Origin: Anaerococcus hydrogenalis DSM 7454
GTDB lineage: Bacteria; Bacillota; Clostridia; Tissierellales; Peptoniphilaceae
DNA length: 64,000 nt
Assembly: GCF_000173355.1 (NCBI RefSeq)
Contig: NZ_ABXA01000036.1
Span: 47,334-111,333, forward strand
Direction: 5' to 3'
Under the pieces are notes generated by a model. The model made no database searches. It was not told where the DNA came from and saw only the letters and a list, made by a program, of their open reading frames with translations. The position numbers and the translations under genes are program-made. Every line of letters starts with the position of its first letter. Position 1 is the stretch's first letter. Shown here piece after piece: positions 1 through 7,137 of the stretch.

Positions 1-19
1 TTCTGATTAGGAGGAAGTT

Positions 20-380
20 ATGCGTTTAAGTAGATTGATATTTGGAGAAAAATTATCAGATCAAATAGTAGAACAAAATGAAAATATAAAAAAAATTAGA
101 GGATTTTATTAACAACAATGGCGTGGGGGATTTGAAAGATATTAAATATATATACAGAAAAGATGATACTGTTAAAAATGGTGATCATATTGGTGTTATT
201 AAACAGCATTGGGATTCTTTTGGCAACGATCAATTAACAATCAGAGCAATTCTTAATGGAAATGAATCTGTATGTTTTATTCATAAATATCAAAATTTAT
301 ATGGAGGAGTCATCATTTTTGGTAATGTTGGTTTTGAAGTATATAAAGTTTCACAATCGAATTTTATAAAAGTTATTTAA
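20..380 (+). pseudogene. phage-associated hypothetical protein, one-base frame break
   Basis: A good ribosome binding site (AGGAGG) precedes the ATG at 20, which opens a reading frame that stops after only 30 codons at 112. The frame that runs on to 380 is open from just after the A run at 88-95. Removing one A from that run of eight joins both parts into one protein of about 119 residues, reading IKK-LEDFINNNGVGDLKD across the join. The downstream part has no credible start of its own (GTG at 123 lacks a Shine-Dalgarno sequence). I recognise no family. It sits directly before small holin-like genes, so it is probably a late gene of the prophage-like element. Whether the break is real decay or a homopolymer error cannot be told from here. 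Confidence 0.55.
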
Positions 381-393
381 AGTAGGTGATAGT

Positions 394-756
394 ATGGAAT
401 GGACTATGATAGCAAGTGCATTAATAAAAAATGGTCCTCTGGTAGTAATAGCGGCGATTTTTCTTAAGGTGTATATGGAAGATACTAGCATAAAAAGAAG
501 CGAAAGAGCAGAAGACAGAAAATTACAAAAAGAAAATAACGATAAGATCCTAAATTTAACTGAAAAAGTAACCCAATCTATTGAAACAAATAAAGGGGAA
601 GTAAGGTGTTTGGGAGAAAAATTAGAGGTGCATAACTCTTCCTCCGGGGCTTCCCTTGCTGAGATTAAGCAAGGGGTAAATCAGATACAAAAAGACGTTA
701 CTGTTTTGAATAATAAAATAGATGATATAGCAGATGACATTGATAAAAGTGCTTAG
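394..756 (+). CDS. BhlA/UviB-like holin-associated small membrane protein
   Basis: This 120-residue protein has one N-terminal hydrophobic segment (about residues 5-25, IASALIKNGPLVVIAAIFL) followed by a long charged, coiled-coil-prone tail. That layout, and the position immediately before a holin and an amidase, match the BhlA/UviB group of small phage or bacteriocin-associated holin-like proteins. The start ATG at 394 follows AGGTGAT. The product would sit in the cytoplasmic membrane and help lysis or bacteriocin release. The family assignment is by architecture, not by a diagnostic motif. A strong terminator follows at once, so it is the last gene of its transcript unless there is readthrough. 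Confidence 0.5.
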   Translation: MEWTMIASALIKNGPLVVIAAIFLKVYMEDTSIKRSERAEDRKLQKENNDKILNLTEKVTQSIETNKGEVRCLGEKLEVHNSSSGASLAEIKQGVNQIQKDVTVLNNKIDDIADDIDKSA

Positions 757-785
757 GACTAGGTAAAATCTAGTCCTTTTTTAGT
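755..785 (+). terminator. Rho-independent terminator
   Basis: A perfect 8-bp stem, AGGACTAG / CTAGTCCT, with a 7-base loop is followed by TTTTTT. It starts at the stop codon of the preceding small membrane protein. Confidence 0.85.
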
Positions 786-878
786 ACACACTAATAAACA
801 GATCATATAACACAATGTGGATGAAGTGTTGGAAAATAGCCGATACAATTTCACAAGGAACTTCACAAGGAGTAAAAA

Positions 879-1264
879 ATGAATGATATTTTAATAAAAA
901 TTTTAGTAAGTGTAGGAATATTAGTTTTGACAAATGTATTTGTATATTTAAGTAACCTAAGCAAAGAGAAAATAGCAAAAATAGAAAATATAAAATTTAG
1001 AGACGCAAGCTACAAGCTATTAGATATAATTACAAAATGCGTATCAGCCACCAATCAAGAGTTTGTTGGAGATCTTAAAAAAGAAGGGAAATTTGATAGA
1101 GACCAACAAGAAGAAGCTTGGAATAAAACAAAAACAAAATTAATAAAATTCTAGATAAAGAATCTAGAGAAATTTTAGATAAAGCTTATGGAGATCTTAA
1201 CTCTTATATAAACCAAAATATTGAAGACGAAGTAACTAATCAAAAAGGAGATAAAAATGAGTAA
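879..1264 (+). CDS. phage holin, LLH family (frame break near 1136)
   Basis: The protein starts with a single membrane segment (about residues 4-24) and continues into a charged region with the sequence VGDLKKEGKFDRDQQEEAW, the typical conserved part of LLH-type holins. The ATG at 879 has a strong AAGGAG site. As written the frame stops at 1154, but adding one A to the run at 1136-1139 extends it through KINKILDKESREILDKAYGD to a stop at 1262-1264, overlapping the start of the amidase by eight bases. The extended length of about 128 residues is normal for the family. The role would be to form membrane lesions that release the endolysin encoded next door. Confidence 0.75.
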
Positions 1265-2198
1265 TTCAAGCTTAGTAAATAGAACAGATTACAGTCCTAA
1301 CCATAGCGGAACAAGAAAACATTCTATCACAAAAATAGCTATTCACCATACGGCAGGAGTTTTGACAGCTGCTGGAATTGGTAGTGTTTTTAAATCTACA
1401 TCTAGGCAAGCTTCTTGCAATTATGGAGTTGGATCAGATGGAAAAATTGTTTTAGTTGTAGATGAAGCAAACAGGGCATGGACAACATCTTCAGCCTGGT
1501 GCGACAATCGTGCAGTAACAATAGAAACATCTAACAGCCAATACGGTGGCAATTGGCCAGTATCAGATTTTGTATTAAATAGGTTAATCGATTTGGTAAC
1601 AGATATATGTAAAAGAAATAATATTTATCCTTGTACTTATACAGGATGGAAGGATGGAGTATTACAAAAACATGAATGGTATGCACAAACAACTTGCCCT
1701 GGTCCATACTTAGGCAGCAAGTTTTCCTATATTGCAAATGAGGTAAACAAAAGACTAAAGGGTGGAAATTATACAGCAAAAACTGTGGCAGATTTGTATA
1801 GGGTTAGAAAATCTTGGAGCGATTCTAAAAGTCAAAAGGGGGCTTTCAAGAACTTAGAAAGTGCAAAAAGTTTGGCCAAAAAATATAATTATAAAGTTTA
1901 TAATAAAAATGGGAATCAAGTTTGGCCAGAAGTTAAAGGATCTAATAAAAAAGGAAAACTTATTAAGTATGAAAAATGGACGGGAATAACTTTAACAGAA
2001 TGTAATGTAAGAACAGGCCCATCACTAAGCTCACCTGTTGTAGCTTGTTATGAAAAAAATGAACCAATACATTATGATCAAGTCTGGGAAGGTGATGGTT
2101 ACAGATGGATTTCCTACATTGGAGCAAATTCTGGTCAAAGGAGATATGTTGCTTGTAGGAGACTTTCTGGAGATACAACACCTTGGATTAGGTTTTAA
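1257..2198 (+). CDS. N-acetylmuramoyl-L-alanine amidase (prophage endolysin) with SH3-type domain
   Basis: Residues about 20-165 form an Amidase_2/PGRP-type domain: the zinc-binding HHTAG motif is near residue 30 and the second His/Cys set is in the stretch around KHEWYAQTTCPGPYL. This domain cleaves the amide bond between N-acetylmuramic acid and the stem peptide. A middle segment (about 175-225) is a lysine-rich linker with a short VRKSWSD...VYNKNGNQVWPEV motif of the kind found in clostridial endolysins. Residues about 240-310 look like a bacterial SH3 cell-wall-binding domain (LTECNVRTGPSLSSPVV). It has no signal peptide, so it depends on the adjacent holin for export. AAGGAG precedes the ATG at 1257. 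Confidence 0.92.
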   Translation: MSNSSLVNRTDYSPNHSGTRKHSITKIAIHHTAGVLTAAGIGSVFKSTSRQASCNYGVGSDGKIVLVVDEANRAWTTSSAWCDNRAVTIETSNSQYGGNWPVSDFVLNRLIDLVTDICKRNNIYPCTYTGWKDGVLQKHEWYAQTTCPGPYLGSKFSYIANEVNKRLKGGNYTAKTVADLYRVRKSWSDSKSQKGAFKNLESAKSLAKKYNYKVYNKNGNQVWPEVKGSNKKGKLIKYEKWTGITLTECNVRTGPSLSSPVVACYEKNEPIHYDQVWEGDGYRWISYIGANSGQRRYVACRRLSGDTTPWIRF

Positions 2199-2259
2199 AA
2201 AAAGTACAATATAATTGATAGATAGACTATGTATTGTGTTTATCAAAAATTTCTGCATT

Positions 2260-2291
2260 GGCCACTGGCTTTTGGCTGGTGGTCTTTTTTA
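2260..2291 (+). terminator. Rho-independent terminator after the lysis module
   Basis: GGCCACTGGC pairs with GCTGGTGGTC (with G-U pairs) around a short T loop and is followed by TTTTTT. It closes the lysis transcript and isolates the next two genes. Confidence 0.8.
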
Positions 2292-2330
2292 TTCTACATA
2301 AAATTTTATAATTAAAGATAAACATATTTA

Positions 2331-2358
2331 TTGATTATCTTTTTAATTATGATATAAT
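2331..2358 (+). promoter_or_regulatory. sigma-A promoter for the AAA ATPase/RloB-like pair
   Basis: TTGATT (2331-2336) and a perfect TATAAT (2353-2358) are separated by 16 bases. A strong AAGGAGG site lies at about 2373-2379, seven bases before the ATG at 2386. The pair thus appears to be expressed independently of the phage late transcript. Confidence 0.7.
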
Positions 2359-2385
2359 TAAATAAAAGTAAGAAGGAGGTGTAGA

Positions 2386-3543
2386 ATGATTTTAGAATTT
2401 TCAGTAAGTGGATTTCTTTCATTTAAAAATGAACAAACAGTTTATTTTACACCATTTAAGGGATCACGCATAACAAATACAAAATACAATGACAACTTTC
2501 ATACACATAGAAAGTGTAGACCAATGAAGTCTTTATTATTATTTGGAGATAATGCATCTGGTAAAACAAATTGGTTTTATGCACTTGAGAAGATGAAAAG
2601 TATAATAAAAAATGGTTTAGGTGAAATTGATAAAGATATTTTTAATAAGCATTCTAATGAGATTTCATTTGGAATCTCACTACTAGATGATAATGAAGAT
2701 ATATATAAGTACTATATTTCTTTTAATAAGGATGGATATATAGTTAAAGAAAAGTTGGTTAAGAATGACAATGAAATTTATACATTTTTTAATAATAAGT
2801 TAAGAGTTAATGATTTACCAACAGACAAAAAAGAAATTGAAGTTTTAGAGAAACTATTTTCTAAATCTTCATCAAATACTTTATTATTAAAGTTGAAAGA
2901 TATTTTAGACGTTCCTATAGATTCTTTCTTTAAATCTATAGATAATATAAAGGTAGTTGCAGAATCATTTGTAAACAAAGAAATGAAATGGTTCCCTGTA
3001 GATCTTTTTTCTGAAGAAGTGAAAAATGAAATAGAGAAATTGAAAAATATTGTAATATCTATACTACAGTCATTAGATAATACTATTATAGATTTTAAAT
3101 TTGATGAAAGAATAATAGATGATAAAAAAGGGCGTGGGTTTGAAATGATTCTGATCAGGAAAAATAAGGATCAATTTAATCTACTTTCAGAATCTTTAGG
3201 AATAAAAAAAATAATAGGATTACTACCAAATATATTAAAGATGTATGATGGAAAATCTATATTTATTGATGAATTAGATTCTTCCATAGGTTCAAAAGCG
3301 TTGATAAATTTATTTAATTCGTTTATAAATTCGGAAAATAATACTACTGGACAAATTATTATTTCTACTCACAATTTAACTTTATTAAATTTAGATATGT
3401 TTAAATCTTCTCAGATGTATTTTGTATATAAGAATTCTGATTTATCTACAGTTCTACATTCTTTAGAAGAATATGACTTTAGGAGTGGGAAAAAAGGTAT
3501 AAATGAATTGTATATGAAAGGTTCTTTTGATACAAATGAATAG
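2386..3543 (+). CDS. AAA family ATPase, RloA/AbiLi-like, probable phage-defence component
   Basis: This 385-residue protein has the arrangement of an SMC/ABC-like AAA ATPase of the AAA_15/AAA_21 type. It starts with the characteristic FSVSGFLSFKNEQTV strand, has a Walker A motif GDNASGKT at about residues 54-61, a Walker B FIDELDSS near 290, and a switch histidine in STHN about 30 residues later. Such ATPases are the sensor half of AbiL, RloAB and PARIS (AriA) systems. The next gene overlaps it and encodes a matching TOPRIM-like partner. Being placed just after a phage lysis cassette with its own promoter fits prophage-borne defence cargo. The biochemical function is inferred from the family; the trigger is unknown. 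Confidence 0.75.
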   Translation: MILEFSVSGFLSFKNEQTVYFTPFKGSRITNTKYNDNFHTHRKCRPMKSLLLFGDNASGKTNWFYALEKMKSIIKNGLGEIDKDIFNKHSNEISFGISLLDDNEDIYKYYISFNKDGYIVKEKLVKNDNEIYTFFNNKLRVNDLPTDKKEIEVLEKLFSKSSSNTLLLKLKDILDVPIDSFFKSIDNIKVVAESFVNKEMKWFPVDLFSEEVKNEIEKLKNIVISILQSLDNTIIDFKFDERIIDDKKGRGFEMILIRKNKDQFNLLSESLGIKKIIGLLPNILKMYDGKSIFIDELDSSIGSKALINLFNSFINSENNTTGQIIISTHNLTLLNLDMFKSSQMYFVYKNSDLSTVLHSLEEYDFRSGKKGINELYMKGSFDTNE

Positions 3544-4135
3544 AAGACCGAAAAAACGAAATTTAAAAACAACAGAAAAAATATTGATCATATGCGAGGG
3601 AGAAACAGAGGAATACTATATAAAGAATTTATTAAAAGAATTTAAGCTTTTAACGAATAATGTAAACTTTCACACACTTAAAGGTGGTAGCTATCAAGGT
3701 GCAGAAAATTATCTTAAAAAGAATTCACAAGTTATTAATATTGCTTTGTTTATAATGGATTTAGATAGATGTACTAGCGTACAAAATGAAAAGAAAAAGT
3801 TAAAAAGTTTGATAAAAACTTTAGAGAAGATAAATATTAAAAATAATATTTTTTTGACTTACAATAACTTTGAAAATTGGGTAGCTGCTTCTATTAATAA
3901 AAATATAAATGAGTTGACTGGTTTACACTACAAAAAAGGAAATGGAGTTTTTAAGTTTATAACACAAAATGAAGGTTCTTTTTATAATGGAAAAAAATAT
4001 TTTAAGAACAAAAAACTATATTATGAAAAAAAAGAATTTAAAAAGGGAGTATATAACGAAAATTTTATTAAATCAGAACAAAGCTCACTTTATTATTTTT
4101 TAGAGTATATGGAGTTGTTATTAAGCAAGAGCTAA
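3536..4135 (+). CDS. RloB-like TOPRIM-fold protein, probable defence effector
   Basis: This 199-residue basic protein begins with a lysine/arginine-rich tail and then the strand KILIICEGETEEYY, a TOPRIM-type acidic motif with E21, E23 and E25. A second acidic motif, IMDLDRC, holds D75 and D77. This arrangement is typical of RloB/AbiLii-like proteins, which pair with an AAA ATPase. TOPRIM effectors of this sort are thought to be metal-dependent nucleases that act when the ATPase is triggered; in PARIS the partner AriB has this role. The ATG at 3536 overlaps the end of the ATPase gene by eight bases, indicating translational coupling; no strong ribosome binding site is visible. A terminator follows at 4193. 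Confidence 0.72.
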   Translation: MNRRPKKRNLKTTEKILIICEGETEEYYIKNLLKEFKLLTNNVNFHTLKGGSYQGAENYLKKNSQVINIALFIMDLDRCTSVQNEKKKLKSLIKTLEKINIKNNIFLTYNNFENWVAASINKNINELTGLHYKKGNGVFKFITQNEGSFYNGKKYFKNKKLYYEKKEFKKGVYNENFIKSEQSSLYYFLEYMELLLSKS

Positions 4136-4192
4136 ATTTAACAAAATTTATAATAATCATAGAAATTGTAAATGAATTGAATACAAAATAAG

Positions 4193-4222
4193 AAAAGCTA
4201 GTATTTTTTTACTAGCTTTTTT
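4193..4222 (+). terminator. Rho-independent terminator after the RloB-like gene
   Basis: AAAAGCTAGTA pairs with TACTAGCTTTT around a T-rich loop and is followed by a T run. It ends the two-gene defence-like transcript. Confidence 0.85.
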
Positions 4223-4280
4223 GTGCTTGATTCTATATAATTATTTGAAGTTATTTTTAAATGAATAGTATTTAAATATG

Positions 4281-4320
4281 ATTGTTACGTTTTTTATATT
4301 ATTACGCCAATTGTTACGTT
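4281..4320. repeat. pair of 11-bp direct repeats ATTGTTACGTT
   Basis: ATTGTTACGTT occurs at 4281-4291 and again at 4310-4320, 29 bases apart, in an AT-rich stretch of about 270 bases (4223-4490) with no credible gene. The rest of that stretch holds only a palindrome (4429-4442) and a hairpin (4443-4488). Short direct repeats like these can be integrase arm sites or iterons, but nothing here proves either. Confidence 0.5.
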
Positions 4321-4428
4321 AGATAAGTTTTAATAGAATTTAATAGCTTATTTAATATTTTATATTCCACATTTACACGACTATAAAACTATATATAATA
4401 TTGTAATAATTATAATTTCAGAATCCTC

Positions 4429-4442
4429 TTTGGCGTGCCAAA
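4429..4442. repeat. perfect palindrome TTTGGCGTGCCAAA
   Basis: TTTGGC, a GT centre and GCCAAA form an inverted repeat immediately before the hairpin at 4443. It could be an operator or part of a recombination site at the right edge of the prophage-like element. Its function is unassigned. Confidence 0.4.
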
Positions 4443-4488
4443 AAGGCTTGTTGTTTTGTGAAAATCATTTCACTTTACAACAAGCCTT
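4443..4488. terminator. bidirectional terminator hairpin
   Basis: AAGGCTTGTTGT (4443-4454) pairs with ACAACAAGCCTT (4477-4488), and an inner stem GTGAAA/TTTCAC extends it. T runs flank it on both strands, so it can end the minus-strand deoxyribosyltransferase gene and any readthrough from the left. Confidence 0.8.
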
Positions 4489-4493
4489 ATTTT

Positions 4494-5003
4494 TTATTTA
4501 TTTTCTTTTATATACAAAATCAAATCTTCTATCAAATCTTCTTTTCTTTTATAAATTCTTGGTTTTTTAAATTTATTTCCGTTTTTGTCAACGTAGGAAA
4601 GTCCTGTTACTAGTTTGTTTATATATAAGAAATCATTTTGGAAAATGTCTTTTTTCATTGGATCAAATTTGTCTTCTTTGTCATTTCCACCTAGTCTAAT
4701 ATCTGTATATAGTTGAAAAATTTGTACTCCTCTTTCAAAGGCTATTCCCATTTCTGCAGCAAGTCCCAAATCTTTTGTATCCATTAATCCTATTAGGATA
4801 TCAGAGTTTTTAAGTCTTTCGTAATCAGCTAAAAGAATATCATAATTTGTTGTAAATCCTGCTGATTTATCGTTTATTTCTAGATTTTGTGCAGGATTAT
4901 AAATTTCTATATCAGAAAATTCTTTTTCCAAGGCTTTTTGAATTTCTAATGCTTGCCATCTTTGTCCTTCTGTGAATAAATCACAACCTAAATATATTTT
5001 CAT
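4494..5003 (-). CDS. nucleoside 2-deoxyribosyltransferase
   Basis: The protein (about 169 residues) belongs to the nucleoside 2-deoxyribosyltransferase family, which swaps the base of 2'-deoxynucleosides in nucleoside salvage. The N-terminal MKIYLGCDLFTEGQRW matches the start of the family, and DLGLAAEMGIAFERG contains the conserved glutamate that acts as nucleophile. A possible upstream ATG at 5018 is less likely, because AGAGG is correctly spaced only for the ATG at 5003. The gene follows the DUF4230 gene on the same strand after a terminator and ends at a bidirectional hairpin. It lies next to the presumed edge of the prophage-like element and looks chromosomal. Confidence 0.85.
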   Translation of the reverse strand: MKIYLGCDLFTEGQRWQALEIQKALEKEFSDIEIYNPAQNLEINDKSAGFTTNYDILLADYERLKNSDILIGLMDTKDLGLAAEMGIAFERGVQIFQLYTDIRLGGNDKEDKFDPMKKDIFQNDFLYINKLVTGLSYVDKNGNKFKKPRIYKRKEDLIEDLILYIKENK

Positions 5004-5033
5004 TTTATTACCTCTCATAAATTAATATTAGAT

Positions 5034-5059
5034 AAAAAAATAAGGGAATTTCCCTTATT
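5034..5059 (-). terminator. terminator overlapping the end of the DUF4230 gene
   Basis: AATAAGGGA and TCCCTTATT form a hairpin with a 3-base loop; on the minus strand it is followed by a run of seven T. The stem overlaps the stop codon of the upstream minus-strand gene. Confidence 0.75.
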
Positions 5060-5648
5060 TAAATTGAATATTTATTGTATAATCTTCTAGGCTATTGTCG
5101 ATATTTATAATATCTTTTATAGCTTTTTCACATTTTTTATCAGCTTTTTCTAATATTCCCTTTTCAATAGCTTTTTTTTCTATAGATTTTTTTTGTTTTT
5201 TTGCAAAATCATTATAGTCTTCAATTTTGATTGGATTGAAAATTGATGTTTTTTGGTCGAAAATTTTAAGGGAATCTTCATAAATTTCGTGGGATAAAAC
5301 CTTTGATTTTGGAAGTTTTATATCTATATTTTTACCAGAAACTTTTACATCCATTTTATCAAGGTCGACTCCGTATGAAATCACACCATCGTAAGAAACT
5401 ATAAATTTCTTTTGGGTAAAGGGAAGGTCATAGCCGTAAAACTTATTTGAATTTTCAAATTGTCCCATATTTGTGTAGGAATATTTTAATGTTGTGAGCT
5501 CTTTTGCACTTTCAATCCTGTTTTGGATTAGTTTATTGTCGATTTTATTTTCATTCTTTGATGAAAAATACTTTGCTCCAAATAAAATAGTGGTTATTAA
5601 AAGAATTCCTATAAGAATACTTTTTATAAAGCTTTTCTTTTTAATCAT
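5055..5648 (-). CDS. DUF4230 domain membrane-anchored protein
   Basis: This 197-residue protein has one N-terminal membrane helix (about residues 8-26) and a DUF4230 domain after it. The domain is recognisable from the ELTTLKYSYTNMGQFENS segment and from KKFIVSYDGVISYGVDLDKMDV, with the tail predicted outside the membrane. The biochemical function of the family is unknown. AAAGGA precedes the ATG. The gene is transcribed away from the purine operon and shares with it the AT-rich region 5649-5744, which contains no further gene. Confidence 0.75.
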   Translation of the reverse strand: MIKKKSFIKSILIGILLITTILFGAKYFSSKNENKIDNKLIQNRIESAKELTTLKYSYTNMGQFENSNKFYGYDLPFTQKKFIVSYDGVISYGVDLDKMDVKVSGKNIDIKLPKSKVLSHEIYEDSLKIFDQKTSIFNPIKIEDYNDFAKKQKKSIEKKAIEKGILEKADKKCEKAIKDIINIDNSLEDYTINIQFK

Positions 5649-5744
5649 TTTAAATCCTTTCTTTTTTCTTATTAATTATCTTATCTCAAATACCATATTT
5701 TACAAGTTATTAATAATAAAAAAATTTTTTATCAAAAAACTTTC

Positions 5745-5773
5745 TTGACAATTAAATTTTGCCTTGGTATTAT
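5745..5773 (+). promoter_or_regulatory. sigma-A promoter of the purine operon
   Basis: A consensus TTGACA (5745-5750) and TATTAT (5768-5773) are separated by 17 bases, with TGG just before the -10 box as an extended element. Transcription would start at about 5780, at the 5' end of the riboswitch. Confidence 0.85.
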
Positions 5774-5780
5774 GAACTTG

Positions 5781-5885
5781 AACGAAGAATATGGCTCATT
5801 GAAAATGGGCGAAAGTGTACCTAGGGATCTGAATTTTTCAAGACCGAGCGGTACGGATATTTTTTTAAGTATTACACCAGAGGGA
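5781..5885 (+). ncRNA. PRPP-type ykkC riboswitch
   Basis: The leader holds the signature CTAGGGATCTG, a hairpin, and AGACCGAGCGGTACGG, which match the conserved joining regions of ykkC-class RNAs. A closing stem (AGAATAT/ATATTTTT) and a P2 hairpin (GCTCATT-GAAA-AATGGGC) are visible. Of the ykkC subtypes, the PRPP-sensing one controls de novo purine genes, and this copy sits directly before purC, so PRPP is the expected ligand. High PRPP should allow transcription past the terminator at 5889. No guanine aptamer is seen beside it. The subtype call comes from gene context as well as sequence. Confidence 0.75.
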
Positions 5886-5888
5886 TAA

Positions 5889-5937
5889 AAGCCCAGGAGG
5901 ATAGGTTTCGTAGCCTGTCCTTCTGGGCTTATTTTTT
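5889..5937 (+). terminator. riboswitch-controlled terminator before purC
   Basis: AAGCCCAG pairs with CTGGGCTT, with further AGGA/TCCT and AGG/CCT pairs inside, and ATTTTTTG follows. This is the expression platform of the riboswitch immediately upstream, 25 bases before the purC start codon. Confidence 0.85.
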
Positions 5938-5961
5938 GTTAAATTTTTTAAGGAGAAAAAA

Positions 5962-6642
5962 ATGAATACAATCTACGAAGGTAAGACAAAAAATTTGGTT
6001 GAAGAAAATGGTAAATATTATTGTCTATTTAAGGACACAATGACAGGAACTGACGGAGTTTTTGATACTGGTGGAAACCAAGTTGCTGGTGAAAAAGAAG
6101 GTGCTGGTGCTGAATGTCTAAAAGTTTCTAAATTTTTCTTTGAAAAAATAAATGAAGCTGGTGTAAAAACTCATTATCTTGGAGCAGACCTTGACAAAAA
6201 CCTTATGGAAATTGAAAAATGTAGTGTTTTTGGAAAGGGTCTAGAAGTTATTACAAGATTTAAAGCTGTTGGATCTTTCATGAGAAGATATGGACTTTAT
6301 GCAACAGAAGGTCAAGATCTTGATGCCTATTCTGAAATTACTTTAAAAGATGATGATCGTGAAGATCCACTAATCACAGAAGATGGATTAGTTGAATTAA
6401 ATATCTTATCTCACGATGAATACAAAGAAATAATTAAAGAAAATAAGAAGGTTGCAAAACTTGTAAAAGATATTTTGGCTGAATATGGTCTTGATCTATA
6501 TGATATTAAATTTGAATGGGGAAGGCTTGCTTCAACTGGTGAGGTTGTTTTGATCGATGAAGTTTCTGGTGGAAATATGAGAGCTTATAAAGATGGAAAA
6601 TATATTGAGCCATTGGAATTATCAAAATATTTAGGACTTTAA
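5962..6642 (+). CDS. purC: phosphoribosylaminoimidazole-succinocarboxamide synthase (SAICAR synthetase)
   Basis: The enzyme ligates aspartate to CAIR with ATP in purine synthesis. The 226-residue length and the N-terminal YEGKTKNLVEENGKYYCLFKD are normal for bacterial PurC. The motifs EVITRFKAVGSFMRRYG and DIKFEWGR...VLIDEVSGGNMR include the conserved substrate- and metal-binding acidic residues of the family. AAGGAG lies seven bases before the ATG. It is the first gene of the operon and the one directly downstream of the PRPP riboswitch. Confidence 0.95.
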   Translation: MNTIYEGKTKNLVEENGKYYCLFKDTMTGTDGVFDTGGNQVAGEKEGAGAECLKVSKFFFEKINEAGVKTHYLGADLDKNLMEIEKCSVFGKGLEVITRFKAVGSFMRRYGLYATEGQDLDAYSEITLKDDDREDPLITEDGLVELNILSHDEYKEIIKENKKVAKLVKDILAEYGLDLYDIKFEWGRLASTGEVVLIDEVSGGNMRAYKDGKYIEPLELSKYLGL

Positions 6643-6654
6643 TAAGGAGTTTAC

Positions 6655-7137
6655 ATGAAAGTTTCTATAATTATGGGATCACTGTCTGATAGCCCAATTG
6701 CTGATAAGGTTGTTTCTAAATTGATGGAATTTGGTATTGATTATGAAGTTAAGGTAATTTCTGCCCACAGAGCTTTGAAAAGTTTAGAAAAATATGTAAA
6801 AGAAAGCGAAGATGAAAGTGAAGTTTATATAGGAATTGCTGGAAAGGCAGCTCATTTATCAGGAGTAATAGCAGCTTTAACAACAAGACCTGTAATAGGA
6901 ATTCCTGCAAAATCATCCCATCTTGGAGGAATTGAGGCCCTACTTTCTACAGTTGAAATGCCAAGTGGAGTTCCTGTTGCTACAGTTGCAATTGGTGGTG
7001 GAGAAAATGCTGCAATCTTAGCTGCTGAAATTCTTTCAGTAAAATATGATTTACTAAGAGAAAAATTAAAAGATATGAGAGTTAAGATGAAAGAAACTAT
7101 AGATAATTCTGAATATGAATATAAGGCAAATAAATAA
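6655..7137 (+). CDS. purE: N5-carboxyaminoimidazole ribonucleotide mutase, class I
   Basis: PurE moves the carboxyl group of N5-CAIR to C4 to give CAIR. The 160-residue protein carries GSLSDSP near residue 8, the SAHRA motif and AGKAAHLSGV with the catalytic histidine. The AHL form and VEMPSGVPVATVAI are typical of class I enzymes. Class I enzymes normally work with PurK, but no purK is present in this cluster. The stop codon overlaps the purF start by one base (TAATG). Confidence 0.93.
   Translation: MKVSIIMGSLSDSPIADKVVSKLMEFGIDYEVKVISAHRALKSLEKYVKESEDESEVYIGIAGKAAHLSGVIAALTTRPVIGIPAKSSHLGGIEALLSTVEMPSGVPVATVAIGGGENAAILAAEILSVKYDLLREKLKDMRVKMKETIDNSEYEYKANK

Noticed and set aside
781..978. 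Minus-strand open frame overlapping the LLH holin start
   Set aside because: It is antisense to a recognisable holin and has no ribosome binding site or family resemblance.
5494..5748. Plus-strand open frame of 84 codons opposite the DUF4230 gene
   Set aside because: It is antisense to a better-supported gene, and its Phe/Ile/Leu-rich product is what reversed lysine-rich coding sequence gives.
5781..5885. Guanine (purine) riboswitch before purC
   Set aside because: The purine-riboswitch core (TATAAT...loop pairs around a three-way junction) is not present, whereas the ykkC signatures are.
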